Shown here: positions 9,427-18,212 of the stretch, piece by piece
How positions within the stretch are numbered: the first letter of the stretch is position 1
Layout: the number at the start of each line of letters is the position of its first letter
Origin: Ruegeria spongiae
GTDB lineage: Bacteria > Pseudomonadota > Alphaproteobacteria > Rhodobacterales > Rhodobacteraceae
Length of the DNA stretch: 64,000 nt
Assembly (NCBI RefSeq): GCF_023502395.1
Contig: NZ_JAMFMB010000006.1
Coordinates: forward strand, 89,945-153,944
Direction: 5' to 3'
Notes under the pieces: model-generated
Databases searched by the model: none
Told to the model about the DNA's origin: nothing
The model's input: only the letters and a program-made list of their open reading frames with translations
Translations under genes and position numbers: made by a program

Positions 9427-9488
9427 TAGCTGCCGTTTTTCGAATGCGGCTGATCTGCTGTTTTACGCCGTGGCCTCCCCCAAAAGCA

Positions 9489-9516
9489 AACCGGCCCGCA
9501 AATTCGCGTGCCGGTT
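9489..9516 (-). terminator. Probable terminator of the metallo-hydrolase gene
   Basis: Inverted repeat AACCGGC/GCCGGTT with an inner partly paired loop, followed on the minus strand by TGCTTTT. It lies 23 bases after the hydrolase stop. Confidence 0.6.
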
Positions 9517-9538
9517 CACCCGTGAGTGGCAGCGGGGG

Positions 9539-10531
9539 TCAGCTTGTGAGGGCATTATGCCCGAAATACAGGAACTCGCGGTCGCGGCCTGCAATGTCCC
9601 CCGCTTCCAGCGACAGGCTGGCGCTGTCCAGCATCTTGTAGCTCTGCTGGGATTTGACCCATTCATCGGCATTCTGAAGCGTGGTCAGCGTATAGCTTGT
9701 GGTCTCGTTCAGATAATGCGTGGGGATCACGATTTTGGGCTTGAGCTTTTCCACGATGGCGTTGCCCTGATCATAATCCAGAATGTGCTGCGAGCCGTCC
9801 ACCGGCAGGGTCAGCACGTCGACCTGACCGATGGCGTCCCAGAACTCCTGCGGCGGGTCATGCCGGTTGTCGCCCCAGATCAGCGTGCGGATACCGCCGG
9901 TTTCCACCAGATACACCACCATATCCATGTGGCTGACATTGTCCGGCGGGCAGGCCTGAACGCCGAATTCGCCCAGCGCGTTGGTCCAGTCATACCAACC
10001 CGGCGCGCGGCAGACATGTTTATCGGCAAAGCCGGTGATCCTGATGTCGGCAAATTCGAAGTTTCCAACCATCCGGTCCAGCACCATGGTCGAGACAGGG
10101 CGGTGAATCGCATCGTGGTCGAAATGGGTATGCGTGGACATGCAGATATCCACCGGGGTCTCTGGAAATTCATTCTTGAACCAAAGCCCCCACGCGCCCG
10201 AGGGATCGTCCCGCCAGGGATCGAACAGAATTGTGGCCCCGCCCGGTGACGTGATCTTGATCGCGCAATGGCCGAAATAGTCGATGGCAACTGCGCCTTC
10301 GACCGTATTGCCGGTGGTCTTCTGCAATTCGATCACGCCATTGTTGTTGCCCGGCTGTGTCCAGTCGGTGGATTGCGCCTGAGCGGAGGTGCTGCTCAGC
10401 AGGTTCGCAGCCCCGCCCACGCCAGCGGCCCCGGCGGCCATGAAGAAGGACCGGCGCGACAGGCCCGGTGCCATATCGTCCCTGCCCCCGCGCAGCAGCG
10501 TCGGTTTCAGGTTCAGGTCGTCTTTTTCCAT
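9539..10531 (-). CDS. Tat-exported MBL-fold metallo-hydrolase
   Basis: Protein of 330 residues with a twin-arginine signal (SRRSFFMAAGAAG, then a hydrophobic stretch ending SAQA), predicting folded export to the periplasm. The mature part resembles the UlaG/YcbL-type metallo-beta-lactamase fold, with metal ligands in STHTHFDHD. Later His/Asp residues lie in WGDNRHD and PTHYLNE. Such enzymes are mostly metal-dependent hydrolases of phosphoesters, lactones or amides, and the substrate is unknown. AGGG lies upstream of the ATG. It lies downstream of two regulator genes on the same strand, but a 122-base gap suggests its own promoter. Confidence 0.83.
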   Translation of the reverse strand: MEKDDLNLKPTLLRGGRDDMAPGLSRRSFFMAAGAAGVGGAANLLSSTSAQAQSTDWTQPGNNNGVIELQKTTGNTVEGAVAIDYFGHCAIKITSPGGATILFDPWRDDPSGAWGLWFKNEFPETPVDICMSTHTHFDHDAIHRPVSTMVLDRMVGNFEFADIRITGFADKHVCRAPGWYDWTNALGEFGVQACPPDNVSHMDMVVYLVETGGIRTLIWGDNRHDPPQEFWDAIGQVDVLTLPVDGSQHILDYDQGNAIVEKLKPKIVIPTHYLNETTSYTLTTLQNADEWVKSQQSYKMLDSASLSLEAGDIAGRDREFLYFGHNALTS

Positions 10532-10653
10532 TTTTGGTTTCCCTGTTGTCTCGCGATCCGGGGATGTCCTCGGATAATGTCAGGGTAGCAACCGGAGCCT
10601 CTAGCAGAGGTATCGAAAAACCATGGGGGAAACATGGGGCAAAACCCCATGGT

Positions 10654-11682
10654 TCACTGAATGGACAACAGCAGGCTGCGCAGGTTCTGACCACTGCGTT
10701 TCAAGCCAAGTTTTGCGCGGATGTTGTTGCGGTGAAATTCGATCGTGCTGGGCTCGCGCGACAGCGTGCGGGCAATGTCCTTGGTGGTCTGACCGCGCAT
10801 GATAAGCTGCGCGATCTCCTGCTCGGTTGGGGTCAGGGCCTCGAACACGGTGGTCAATTGCCCACTCATATCAGAGGTGATCGACTTCAGGTTATCCTCA
10901 GCCAGTTCCAGATAGGCACGGCCAGCGGGATCCCGGGTGAGCCGGCCGTGCAGCTTCGACAGATGTGGAATGACCAACCCCTTGATCTGGCGCAATATCT
11001 TGGCGTCATATTCTTCGCGCGAGGTTTCCACGCTGCTGAGCAGAACGCGCAGGGCGGCATTGGCCTCCTCCAAATCCGCGGTGCGGCTGGCGACGCGATG
11101 TTCCAATTGATCCAGCGTTGCCTGCAGTTCCGACTCAAGCGTGATGCGCCGGTCAATCTCGATCAGCAGTTCGAGATCGGCCTCGATCACGCGGGCGAAC
11201 TCCTGCAGCCCCTCGCGGAAAAGCAATGCCCGCCGGTTGCGGCGGGTGTCGAGGACGCAGATCGTCCCAAAGACCGTCCCGTCGGGCCATTTCAGCGGGT
11301 AGCCGATATAGAACCGCATGCCATGTTCCATATCGTCATTGTCGACCCAGTCCGGATCGCAGGTCGCATCCTCGACCGTCAATTCGCCGCCGCGCTGCAG
11401 AACGCCGTAGCAATAGAGCTTTTCATTGAGCGTGAAGCGGCAGCCAGTGGCATAGGGGTTGCCCTCGGTCCGGCTGGTGACAAAGACCGAATGGTGCGGC
11501 TCCTGCGTGCGCATCACGAGGCTGGCAGGCACGTCGGCAACATGTGCGATCAGGTCAACGATCCGCTGCCATTTGGCAATGGTCTCTTGTGATATGTCGG
11601 GCTTTGAACGGATTGCGCCGGACTTTCCTGTCGATGATCCGTGCAACTCTAGTGGCGAACCCCGCCAGCAGGCAAGCGCCAC
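10654..11682 (-). CDS. GAF-domain transcriptional regulator with LuxR-type helix-turn-helix
   Basis: Predicted cytoplasmic regulator of about 342 residues. A GAF-like sensor domain spans roughly 35-180 (includes RFYIGYPLKWPDGTVFGTIC). A probable coiled coil runs over 180-240 (DQLEHRVASRTADLEEANAA). A C-terminal LuxR/FixJ-type DNA-binding domain starts near 283 (LTPTEQEIAQLIMRGQTTKD and TIEFHRNNIRAKLGL). No receiver domain or transmembrane segment is present, so a small ligand bound by GAF is the likely input. The GTG start is uncertain, and the first 25 residues are low-complexity and may be untranslated. It follows the LysR gene by 32 bases, so both are probably cotranscribed next to the taurine operon. 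Confidence 0.8.
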   Translation of the reverse strand: MALACWRGSPLELHGSSTGKSGAIRSKPDISQETIAKWQRIVDLIAHVADVPASLVMRTQEPHHSVFVTSRTEGNPYATGCRFTLNEKLYCYGVLQRGGELTVEDATCDPDWVDNDDMEHGMRFYIGYPLKWPDGTVFGTICVLDTRRNRRALLFREGLQEFARVIEADLELLIEIDRRITLESELQATLDQLEHRVASRTADLEEANAALRVLLSSVETSREEYDAKILRQIKGLVIPHLSKLHGRLTRDPAGRAYLELAEDNLKSITSDMSGQLTTVFEALTPTEQEIAQLIMRGQTTKDIARTLSREPSTIEFHRNNIRAKLGLKRSGQNLRSLLLSIQ

Positions 11683-11714
11683 CGGGCGCGGGTGCCGTGC
11701 CGGAGCGGGCCTGC

Positions 11715-12635
11715 CTATCTGGAATGTTCGTTCACCAGCGTTTGCAAGAACGCATGTGTGATCCGGTTCGGCTCGGGGCTGCGCCGGTTGACGGCGGAAA
11801 ACGTTGCGCGATAGTTCAACTGCTCCGGAAGGAGCATCTTCATCTGCCCCTGTTCCACAAAGCTCTTTGTCAGATGATCGGGCAGGAACCCAAGATAGCG
11901 GCCTGACAGGATCAGGATCGACAGCGCATGTTCACTCTGGACTTTCGCCGCGCGGCGCAGTTTGAGCGTCTGGCCGACATGCAGGTTCGGAGAGTTGACG
12001 CTGATGCCCGCGTAGCGCGTTGCGCGGATATCATCGAGCGTCAGGCTGGCTTGGTCGCGATCAAAGAACGGATGCCCCTGACCGCAGAACAGGTACATGT
12101 TTTCGGTGTAGATCGGGACATAGTTCAGACTTTTCGACACCCGGTGCTCGGCAAGGATTCCGACATCGACATCGCCGCTGATCAACCTGGCTTCGATGAC
12201 ATTGGGCGGTTCGAGCGACAGTTCGATCTGCACATCCGGCGCCAGCAGGTTGAAGGTGCGGATCGACCGGGCAAGATGGGAATCGGGGTTCGACGCGCAT
12301 TGATCGAACAGGGCGACATGAATTCTGCCAACCAGATCCTGTTTTATTTCATTCACTTCGGCCTGGAAATCGGACACCGACAGCAGCAGCCGGTCCGCCG
12401 CTGCAAGTACTTTTGACCCATCTTCCGTCAGCGAAAAACCACCCGGCCCCCGGTTGCACAGCTTTAGCCCCAACCGAATTTCGAGATTGGATAAGTACTT
12501 GGAAATCGTGGATCTTCCGATGTTCAGCTCGGTCTCGGCGGCGGACAGGCCACCGCTTTCGACTACCGACCTGAAAATCCTCAATAAATTGATGTCGGCC
12601 TCGCCGACCTTGGTAACAAGTGACTGCCGCGCCAT
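11715..12635 (-). CDS. LysR-family transcriptional regulator
   Basis: Regulator of 306 residues. The N-terminal winged helix (INLLRIFRSVVESGGLSAAE, then NIGRSTISKYLSNLEIRLG) fits LysR, and an effector-binding domain follows from about residue 95. It is transcribed away from the TRAP/tau operon, with a 168-base intergenic region containing a 17-base dyad. LysR proteins usually control the divergent operon and themselves. Taurine clusters of this group generally use the MocR-type TauR, which is not present here. Regulation of tau genes by this protein is inferred from position only. Confidence 0.88.
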   Translation of the reverse strand: MARQSLVTKVGEADINLLRIFRSVVESGGLSAAETELNIGRSTISKYLSNLEIRLGLKLCNRGPGGFSLTEDGSKVLAAADRLLLSVSDFQAEVNEIKQDLVGRIHVALFDQCASNPDSHLARSIRTFNLLAPDVQIELSLEPPNVIEARLISGDVDVGILAEHRVSKSLNYVPIYTENMYLFCGQGHPFFDRDQASLTLDDIRATRYAGISVNSPNLHVGQTLKLRRAAKVQSEHALSILILSGRYLGFLPDHLTKSFVEQGQMKMLLPEQLNYRATFSAVNRRSPEPNRITHAFLQTLVNEHSR

Positions 12636-12671
12636 GTTATGTTCGCCATTTATGAAACTTTACGCTCAATA

Positions 12672-12688
12672 GTTACCATTTTGGAAAC
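12672..12688. promoter_or_regulatory. Candidate LysR operator between lysR and the tau TRAP operon
   Basis: Imperfect dyad GTTACC-ATTTT-GGAAAC (five of six arm positions pair). It contains a T-N11-A core typical of LysR boxes and lies 37-53 bases upstream of the LysR start. Confidence 0.4.
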
Positions 12689-12803
12689 GCGAATCGCAAG
12701 CTACACGAGTCTGCACCGGGGCAGATTCGGACTGGAACATGTGCAGAGGAGCGCATTCCGGCGCGCACCCCGTTTATCAGGACAAACATGCCGGAGGACA
12801 TTC

Positions 12804-13820
12804 ATGTCATTTCTAAAGCGGGTCTGCACCACAACTGCGGCCATTTCCATTACAGCCATGCTGGTCGCGGGGGCAGCACAGGCCAAAAACTTCAAGATCG
12901 CAGTGGGCGACAGCGGCGGTTCCAGTCAGGAGGCAACCGGGCTGGGTTTCAAATCCGCGCTCGAAGAGCTGTCCGGTGGCAAGCATACCGCGACGTTGTT
13001 CCTCAATGGCCAGCTCGGCTCCGAACAGGATACCGTCAACGACGCGGCCATCGGCACGCTCGATATGTCGCTGCTGGCGATCAACAATATCACCCCGTTC
13101 TCGCCGACCGTCGGCGTGTTCACCCTGCCTTACGTGATCCTCAGCCTTGAAGATGCCGAAAAACTGACCCAAGGCCCAATCGGTCAGGAACTGACCGAGA
13201 ACACGATCAACGATGCCGGTGTGCGCATCATCGCCTGGACTTACACAGGGTTCCGCGTTCTCACCAACTCGAAAAAGCCGGTAAAATCGGTGGCCGATCT
13301 GGAAGGCCTCGTGATCCGCGTTCCCAAGAACGAGATCATGATCGACACCTACAAGTCCTGGGGTATCAGCCCGACGCCGATGGCGTGGTCGGAAACCTTT
13401 GCCGGTCTGCAGACCAAAGTTGTGGATGGACAGGACAACCCCTACACCACCATCAACGCGATGAAGTTCTATGAAGTTCAGAAATATGTGACCAACATTC
13501 GTTACATCTTCTCGATCGAGCCGCTCATCATTTCCGAGCAGGTGTTCCAAGAACTGTCCGCCGAGGATCAGGAAATCATCCTTACGGCCGGCAAAGCCGC
13601 AACGCAGGCCTCTGCCGACTTCCTGCGTGAAAAGGAAGCCGAGATCAAAGAGATCCTGATCGAAAAAGGCATGGAAATCGTCGACCCCGAGAATGGCGAA
13701 GCTGAATTCATCGAACTGGCAACCACCGCTGTGTGGCCGAAGTTCTACGAAAGCATCGGCGGTGTTGAAAAGCTCAACGCTGTGCTGGCCGAAATTGGCC
13801 GCGATCCGGTTTCGCAATAA
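12804..13820 (+). CDS. tauK: TRAP transporter substrate-binding protein (DctP family), taurine locus
   Basis: Periplasmic binding protein of 338 residues. A Sec signal peptide (hydrophobic 12-24, ending AAQA) is followed by a TRAP/DctP fold. The conserved arginine that salt-bridges organic acids is in GLVIRVPKNEI. GGAGGA lies upstream of the ATG at 12804; longer upstream reading is not needed. It heads an operon running through DctQ, DctM, Usp, TauX, TauY and Xsc. TRAP systems called TauKLM are described as taurine importers in Paracoccus and Rhodobacter. The symbol rests on this context and not on a sequence comparison. Confidence 0.8.
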   Translation: MSFLKRVCTTTAAISITAMLVAGAAQAKNFKIAVGDSGGSSQEATGLGFKSALEELSGGKHTATLFLNGQLGSEQDTVNDAAIGTLDMSLLAINNITPFSPTVGVFTLPYVILSLEDAEKLTQGPIGQELTENTINDAGVRIIAWTYTGFRVLTNSKKPVKSVADLEGLVIRVPKNEIMIDTYKSWGISPTPMAWSETFAGLQTKVVDGQDNPYTTINAMKFYEVQKYVTNIRYIFSIEPLIISEQVFQELSAEDQEIILTAGKAATQASADFLREKEAEIKEILIEKGMEIVDPENGEAEFIELATTAVWPKFYESIGGVEKLNAVLAEIGRDPVSQ

Positions 13821-13846
13821 TCAAAGACCAAACGGTCAACAAAAAT

Positions 13847-13868
13847 GGGGGCGCCTGATGGTGCCCCC
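13847..13868 (+). other. Intercistronic hairpin between binding protein and membrane subunits
   Basis: Nine-bp stem GGGGGCGCC/GGTGCCCCC with one G-U pair and a TGAT loop, no T run, 26 bases after the dctP stop. Such hairpins often stabilise the abundant binding-protein transcript or partly terminate it. Confidence 0.5.
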
Positions 13869-13887
13869 TACATAAAGGGAGGGTCAG

Positions 13888-14448
13888 ATGTCGAAATTTT
13901 GGGGATTTGTAGACAACATCGAAAGCTATATCTGCCGCACATTGCTGGCGATGTTCGTTTGCCTGCTGATGCTGCAAGTCATCGTGAGGACGCTGTTTGC
14001 ATTCTCGTTTTCGTGGGTCGAGGAACTGTCGATCTACATGTTCGTCTGGTTCGTCTTCTTTGGCGCCAGCTACGCCGCCAAGATGGGCGCCCACAACCGG
14101 GTCACGTTTCAGTTCAAGTTCCTGTCGGCCCGCGCGATCAAGTATATCGAGGCCTTCGCGGACCTCTTCTGGATCTTCTTCAACGTCGTATTCGTCTATC
14201 TGGCGATCGACTTCATCTTCAACAAGATGAACAAGTTCCAGTCGTCGCAGACCCTCGGGTTCCACCTGAGCTGGGTCTATATCGTCCTGCCCATCGCCTT
14301 CACGCTGATGACCATCCGGGTGATCCAGGTGAACTACCGCAAATTGATATTGGACGAAGAGATGGTCGACCCGGATTCGATCGATCTCGACGCTGTCAAA
14401 GCTGAAATCGAAAGCCATGACACTTCCAGCTCTGAGGGAGACAAGTAA
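13888..14448 (+). CDS. tauL: TRAP transporter small membrane subunit (DctQ family), taurine locus
   Basis: Inner-membrane protein of 186 residues with four hydrophobic segments, normal for DctQ. It contains the family-like segment VEELSIYMFVWFVFFGASYA. It couples the binding protein to the large permease. AAGGGAGGG precedes the ATG. The stop overlaps the next start by one base (TAATG), so translation is coupled to DctM. The acidic C-terminal tail is cytoplasmic. Assignment to taurine transport is by locus. Confidence 0.82.
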   Translation: MSKFWGFVDNIESYICRTLLAMFVCLLMLQVIVRTLFAFSFSWVEELSIYMFVWFVFFGASYAAKMGAHNRVTFQFKFLSARAIKYIEAFADLFWIFFNVVFVYLAIDFIFNKMNKFQSSQTLGFHLSWVYIVLPIAFTLMTIRVIQVNYRKLILDEEMVDPDSIDLDAVKAEIESHDTSSSEGDK

Positions 14449-15788
14449 TGGGCGCCGAAATTATCCCACTGCTGTTTGGCGGATTTCTTTTTCTGCTGTT
14501 CATCGGTGCTCCGATCACCGTGGCGCTTGGCGTCTCGACCCTGATCACCTTCCTGTATCTTGGGGAAAACCCCATCAAATTCGTCCAGATCGCCTTTACC
14601 TCGGTCGGGTCCTTCCCGCTGATGGCGCTGCCCGCCTTCATTCTGGCCGGTGCGCTGATGGAGGCATCAGGGCTGTCGCGACGGCTTATCAATGTCGCCG
14701 AAAGTTTCGCCGGTCCGTTCACCGGCGGCATGTCGGCTGCAACCGTCATGGCGTGCCTGTTCTTTGGCGCGATCTCGGGCTCTGGCCCGGCGACCACCGC
14801 CGCCGTCGGCATGTTGATGATCCCGGCCATGATCGACCGCGGCTATTCCAAAGGCTTCGCGTCGGCCATTACCGCCTCGTCAGGGGGCCTTGGCATCGTG
14901 ATCCCGCCCTCGATCCCGCTGATCATCTTCGGCATCGCCGCGCTTGGCATGCCGCCCCCACCCGAAGCGGTGGAGGAGTTCGGCCAGTTCCAGACCGTTT
15001 CGATCCCGAAACTCTTCATCGCTGGTTTCATGCCCGCCTTCCTGATCGCAGGCAGCCTGCTGCTGATGAACTATGTGCTGGCGAAAAAGAACAACTACAC
15101 GGGCAGCAGCGAAGGCTGGTCCGCACGCCAGATGTGGTGCGAGTTATATCGCGGCTTTTGGGCGCTGATGGCCCCGGTGGTGATCCTTGGCGGCATCTAC
15201 TCGGGTTATTTCACCCCGACCGAAGCGGCCATCGTTGCGATCTTCTATACGCTGATCGTGGGTGCGTTCATCTATCGTGAACTGTCCTGGAAAAGCCTGT
15301 TCGGCGCGCTGGAAACCACCACATGGCTGACCGGCCGGGTGCTGCTGATCATGTTCACCGCAACGGTGTTCGGGCGGCTGCTGGTCGAAAACCAGGTACC
15401 GGCCGTGATCGCGCAGGGTATGCTGTCCTTTACCGACAACATCTATGTGATCTGGACGCTGGTCATCCTGTTCCTGCTGTTTGTCGGCATGTTCATGGAG
15501 ACCCTGGCAACGATCCTGATCCTGGTCCCGGTGATGCTGCCGGTGGCATATAGCGTCGGTATCGACCCGATCCACTTCGGCGTGGTGATGGTCTGCACCC
15601 TGGGCATTGGCTTCCAGACACCGCCGCTGGGTGAAAACCTGTTCATCGCGTCGGGCATATCGAAGATCTCGATCGAAGAGATATCGCTGCGTGCCCTGCC
15701 CTTTGCCTTCATCAATACCGTCGCGATCTTCATCATCGCTTTCTTCCCCGATATCTCGCTCTGGCTGCCGCGCGTGTTCGGCTACTAG
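14448..15788 (+). CDS. tauM: TRAP transporter large permease (DctM family), taurine locus
   Basis: Inner-membrane permease of 446 residues with about twelve hydrophobic segments, the usual DctM size. Typical glycine- and proline-rich re-entrant motifs are seen (SGSGPATTAAVG, GGLGIVIPPSIPLIIFG and GFQTPPLGENLFIASG). It drives sodium-coupled uptake with DctP and DctQ. A one-base overlap with dctQ is followed by a 31-base gap to the universal stress protein, which continues the operon. Confidence 0.85.
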   Translation: MGAEIIPLLFGGFLFLLFIGAPITVALGVSTLITFLYLGENPIKFVQIAFTSVGSFPLMALPAFILAGALMEASGLSRRLINVAESFAGPFTGGMSAATVMACLFFGAISGSGPATTAAVGMLMIPAMIDRGYSKGFASAITASSGGLGIVIPPSIPLIIFGIAALGMPPPPEAVEEFGQFQTVSIPKLFIAGFMPAFLIAGSLLLMNYVLAKKNNYTGSSEGWSARQMWCELYRGFWALMAPVVILGGIYSGYFTPTEAAIVAIFYTLIVGAFIYRELSWKSLFGALETTTWLTGRVLLIMFTATVFGRLLVENQVPAVIAQGMLSFTDNIYVIWTLVILFLLFVGMFMETLATILILVPVMLPVAYSVGIDPIHFGVVMVCTLGIGFQTPPLGENLFIASGISKISIEEISLRALPFAFINTVAIFIIAFFPDISLWLPRVFGY

Positions 15789-15819
15789 GCGCGATCAAAC
15801 GGAAAAAGGAACTGACATC

Positions 15820-16311
15820 ATGAAACAAAAGATAACGCAGATCCTCTTCGCGACCGCTCTGACGCGCCACTCAAGCTATGCGTTGACGCACGCGGCCAGT
15901 CTGGCCGAGGCAACCGGGGCCAAGCTGCATGTTCTGCATGTTGCCGAACCGCTCAGCGACGATGCGCTGATCACGATGCGGATGTTCATGCAGGATGCGG
16001 GCTCGCGCGCTGAGGCGCTGAAGGCCCGGCATGACCACATGAAGGCTGTCCTGACCGAACGGCAAAAGGAGTTCTGGGCGACTCTACCCGAAGAAGACCG
16101 GGGCATTCAGGACCAGATCGAATCGATCGAGATCATCGACGGGCATCCCGCCGAGGTGATCCTGCGCCGCGCCCGCGAGTTGAAATGTGACCTGATCGTG
16201 CTGGGAGCCCATGAACACGGGTTCTCGCAAACCTTCCTGGGCACCGTCGCCAAGCGCGTCCTGCGCCGCGCCGATATCCCGACATTGGTCGTCCCCTATA
16301 GGGACGACTGA
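15820..16311 (+). CDS. Universal stress protein (UspA family)
   Basis: Soluble protein of 163 residues with the Usp fold. It begins KQKITQILFATALTRHSSYA, and the ATP-binding type glycine motif GAHEHGFSQTFLGTVAKRVL lies near the C-terminus (GX2GX9GS-like). AAAAGGA lies upstream of the ATG. It sits between the transporter and TauX, and usp genes are a recurrent neighbour in alphaproteobacterial tau clusters. Its role there is unknown; nucleotide-dependent control of transport is one idea. Confidence 0.85.
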   Translation: MKQKITQILFATALTRHSSYALTHAASLAEATGAKLHVLHVAEPLSDDALITMRMFMQDAGSRAEALKARHDHMKAVLTERQKEFWATLPEEDRGIQDQIESIEIIDGHPAEVILRRARELKCDLIVLGAHEHGFSQTFLGTVAKRVLRRADIPTLVVPYRDD

Positions 16312-16344
16312 CCTACTACCTAACCCTCTACGAAAGTACAAAAA

Positions 16345-16731
16345 ATGACCGATACCCTCACCGCCAAGGATTTGGCGGATACCTTTGATGCGTTCAATCG
16401 TCACGATATTGACGGCGTGATGACCCATTTTGCCGATGACTGCGTGTTCTACACCGTCGGCGGTGACGAGAAATATGGCAACAAGGTCGAAGGCGCCGCT
16501 GCCATCGCCGCCGCATTCTCTGGTGTCTGGGCTGGCATGAAGGACGCCCATTGGGATCACCACAGCCATTTCGTTCATGGCGACCGCGCCGTTTCCGAAT
16601 GGATATTCTCGGGCACTGACGCCAATGGCATGCGCATTGAGGCCGAAGGCGCCGATCTGTTCACGCTGCGCGACGGCAAGATCGTCGTCAAACAGGCGCT
16701 GCGCAAGTCCCGGCCGATGTTCAAGGCCTGA
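16345..16731 (+). CDS. tauX: Taurine dehydrogenase small subunit, SnoaL/NTF2-like
   Basis: Protein of 128 residues with a SnoaL/NTF2-like fold, seen in the pattern of an N-terminal helix (DLADTFDAFNRHDIDGVMTH) and FADDCVFYTVGGDEKYGNKV, then HWDHHSHFVHGDRAVSEW. In Paracoccus and Rhodobacter the small TauX and the flavin-containing TauY together oxidise taurine to sulfoacetaldehyde and ammonia, passing electrons to a cytochrome. The name rests on size, position directly before TauY and Xsc, and the absence of another candidate. It has no signal peptide and a weak ribosome binding site. Confidence 0.72.
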   Translation: MTDTLTAKDLADTFDAFNRHDIDGVMTHFADDCVFYTVGGDEKYGNKVEGAAAIAAAFSGVWAGMKDAHWDHHSHFVHGDRAVSEWIFSGTDANGMRIEAEGADLFTLRDGKIVVKQALRKSRPMFKA

Positions 16732-16763
16732 GTCTCACCCCTCCTTTCCCGCGAGAATTCGTC

Positions 16764-18170
16764 ATGGTTGATAATGCGATCCCCCGCCACTGGCCCAAAG
16801 CCAGCTATGACCCCAAATACGATCCTATTGTCGATGCCGGTCCGGGCCACAACCGCGACCATGCACCGACCTACTGGATCGGCACTGCAGGCACCCCGCC
16901 TCAGGATGACGGCCCCGTGTCCGGCGATTTCGACGCCGATGTGGTCGTCATCGGCTCGGGCTATACCGGCTTGTCCACCGCCATCCATCTGGCCAAGGAA
17001 CATGGCATTCAGGCCGTTGTGCTTGAGGCCAATACCGTCGCCTGGGGCTGTTCCACCCGCAATGGCGGGCAAGCCCAGATTTCATCCGGACGGTTGAAAC
17101 GCTCGCAGTGGATTCAGCGCTGGGGCGTGGATGTGGCCAAGGGGATGCATGCCGAGGTCACCGAAGCCTTCGAGCTGTTCAACGACCTGATCGCGCAAGA
17201 CGATATCGACTGCGATCCGCAACCCGGAGGGCATTACTATATTGCCCACCGGGACAAGGTGATGGCGGGGCTGGAGAAGGAAAGCGCACTGCTGAACGAG
17301 ACCTTCGGGTACGGCTCGCGCATCATGTCGCGGGAGGAACTGCATGAAAGCCATGTCCGCGACCAAGAGGCCGCCGGGGCCATGTGGGAACCGGACGGCA
17401 CCTGCATCCATGCGGGCAAGCTGGCCTTTGGCTATGTCAACATGGCACGCCGTCTGGGGGCCAGGATTCACACCGCCAGCCCGGTGACAGGCTGGACCAC
17501 CAAGAACGGCGTGCATCACCTACGCACACCGGGTGGTACCGTGCGGGCCAAGAAAGTGGCGCTGGCCACGGCGGGGTACACGCCGCCGGGCCTGAACGAA
17601 AAGACCAGGCACCGGCTGATGCCGATCCTGTCGAACTCGCTGGTCACGCGGCCGCTGACCGAGGCCGAACTGGCTGAATGCGGCATCCAGACCAAGTCAC
17701 CGCTGACCGATACGCGTACTTTGCGCCACTATTACCGGCTGTTGCCCGACAACCGGATGCAGATCGGCAGCCGTAGTGCCCTGACCGGGCGCGATGCGGA
17801 AAACGACAAGCACCTAGCGATGCTGAAAAAGGGTCTGGCCCGCAAATTCCCGGCGCTGGAGGATATCAACCTGGATTATTCCTGGTGGGGGTGGGTCGAT
17901 GTCAGCCACGACATGATGCCCCGGATCTTTCAGCCCAACCCGGACGAGCAGATTTTTTACGCCATGGGCTATGGCGGCAATGGCGTGATGTATTCCGCAC
18001 AAGCTGGCCGCCGCCTGGCCCAGCTGGTGGCGGGCGACAAATCGGACAAGGCGTTCTCGCTGCCGATCTTCACCTCGGCGCTGCCCAGCCATGGTCTGCT
18101 GACCCCCTTCCGCCGCGCAGGCCAGAGATTTGCATATGTCTGGTACTACCTGAAAGACGAAATTATCTAA
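16764..18170 (+). CDS. tauY: Taurine dehydrogenase large subunit, FAD-dependent
   Basis: FAD-dependent oxidoreductase of the DAO family, 468 residues. The dinucleotide-binding motif GSGYTGLSTAIHLAKEHGI lies near 59-77, and NTVAWGCSTRNGGQ follows, as in glycine oxidase/PuuB-type enzymes. The C-terminal GYGGNGVMYSAQAGRRLAQL closes the FAD site. It is the catalytic subunit for oxidative deamination of taurine to sulfoacetaldehyde. It lies 32 bases after tauX and 42 bases before xsc. The sequence alone would also allow gamma-glutamylputrescine oxidase; the neighbours decide. Confidence 0.82.
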   Translation: MVDNAIPRHWPKASYDPKYDPIVDAGPGHNRDHAPTYWIGTAGTPPQDDGPVSGDFDADVVVIGSGYTGLSTAIHLAKEHGIQAVVLEANTVAWGCSTRNGGQAQISSGRLKRSQWIQRWGVDVAKGMHAEVTEAFELFNDLIAQDDIDCDPQPGGHYYIAHRDKVMAGLEKESALLNETFGYGSRIMSREELHESHVRDQEAAGAMWEPDGTCIHAGKLAFGYVNMARRLGARIHTASPVTGWTTKNGVHHLRTPGGTVRAKKVALATAGYTPPGLNEKTRHRLMPILSNSLVTRPLTEAELAECGIQTKSPLTDTRTLRHYYRLLPDNRMQIGSRSALTGRDAENDKHLAMLKKGLARKFPALEDINLDYSWWGWVDVSHDMMPRIFQPNPDEQIFYAMGYGGNGVMYSAQAGRRLAQLVAGDKSDKAFSLPIFTSALPSHGLLTPFRRAGQRFAYVWYYLKDEII

Positions 18171-18212
18171 CACTCTCAGTGAGCTAACGCTCCACTCACA
18201 AGGATTCACACC

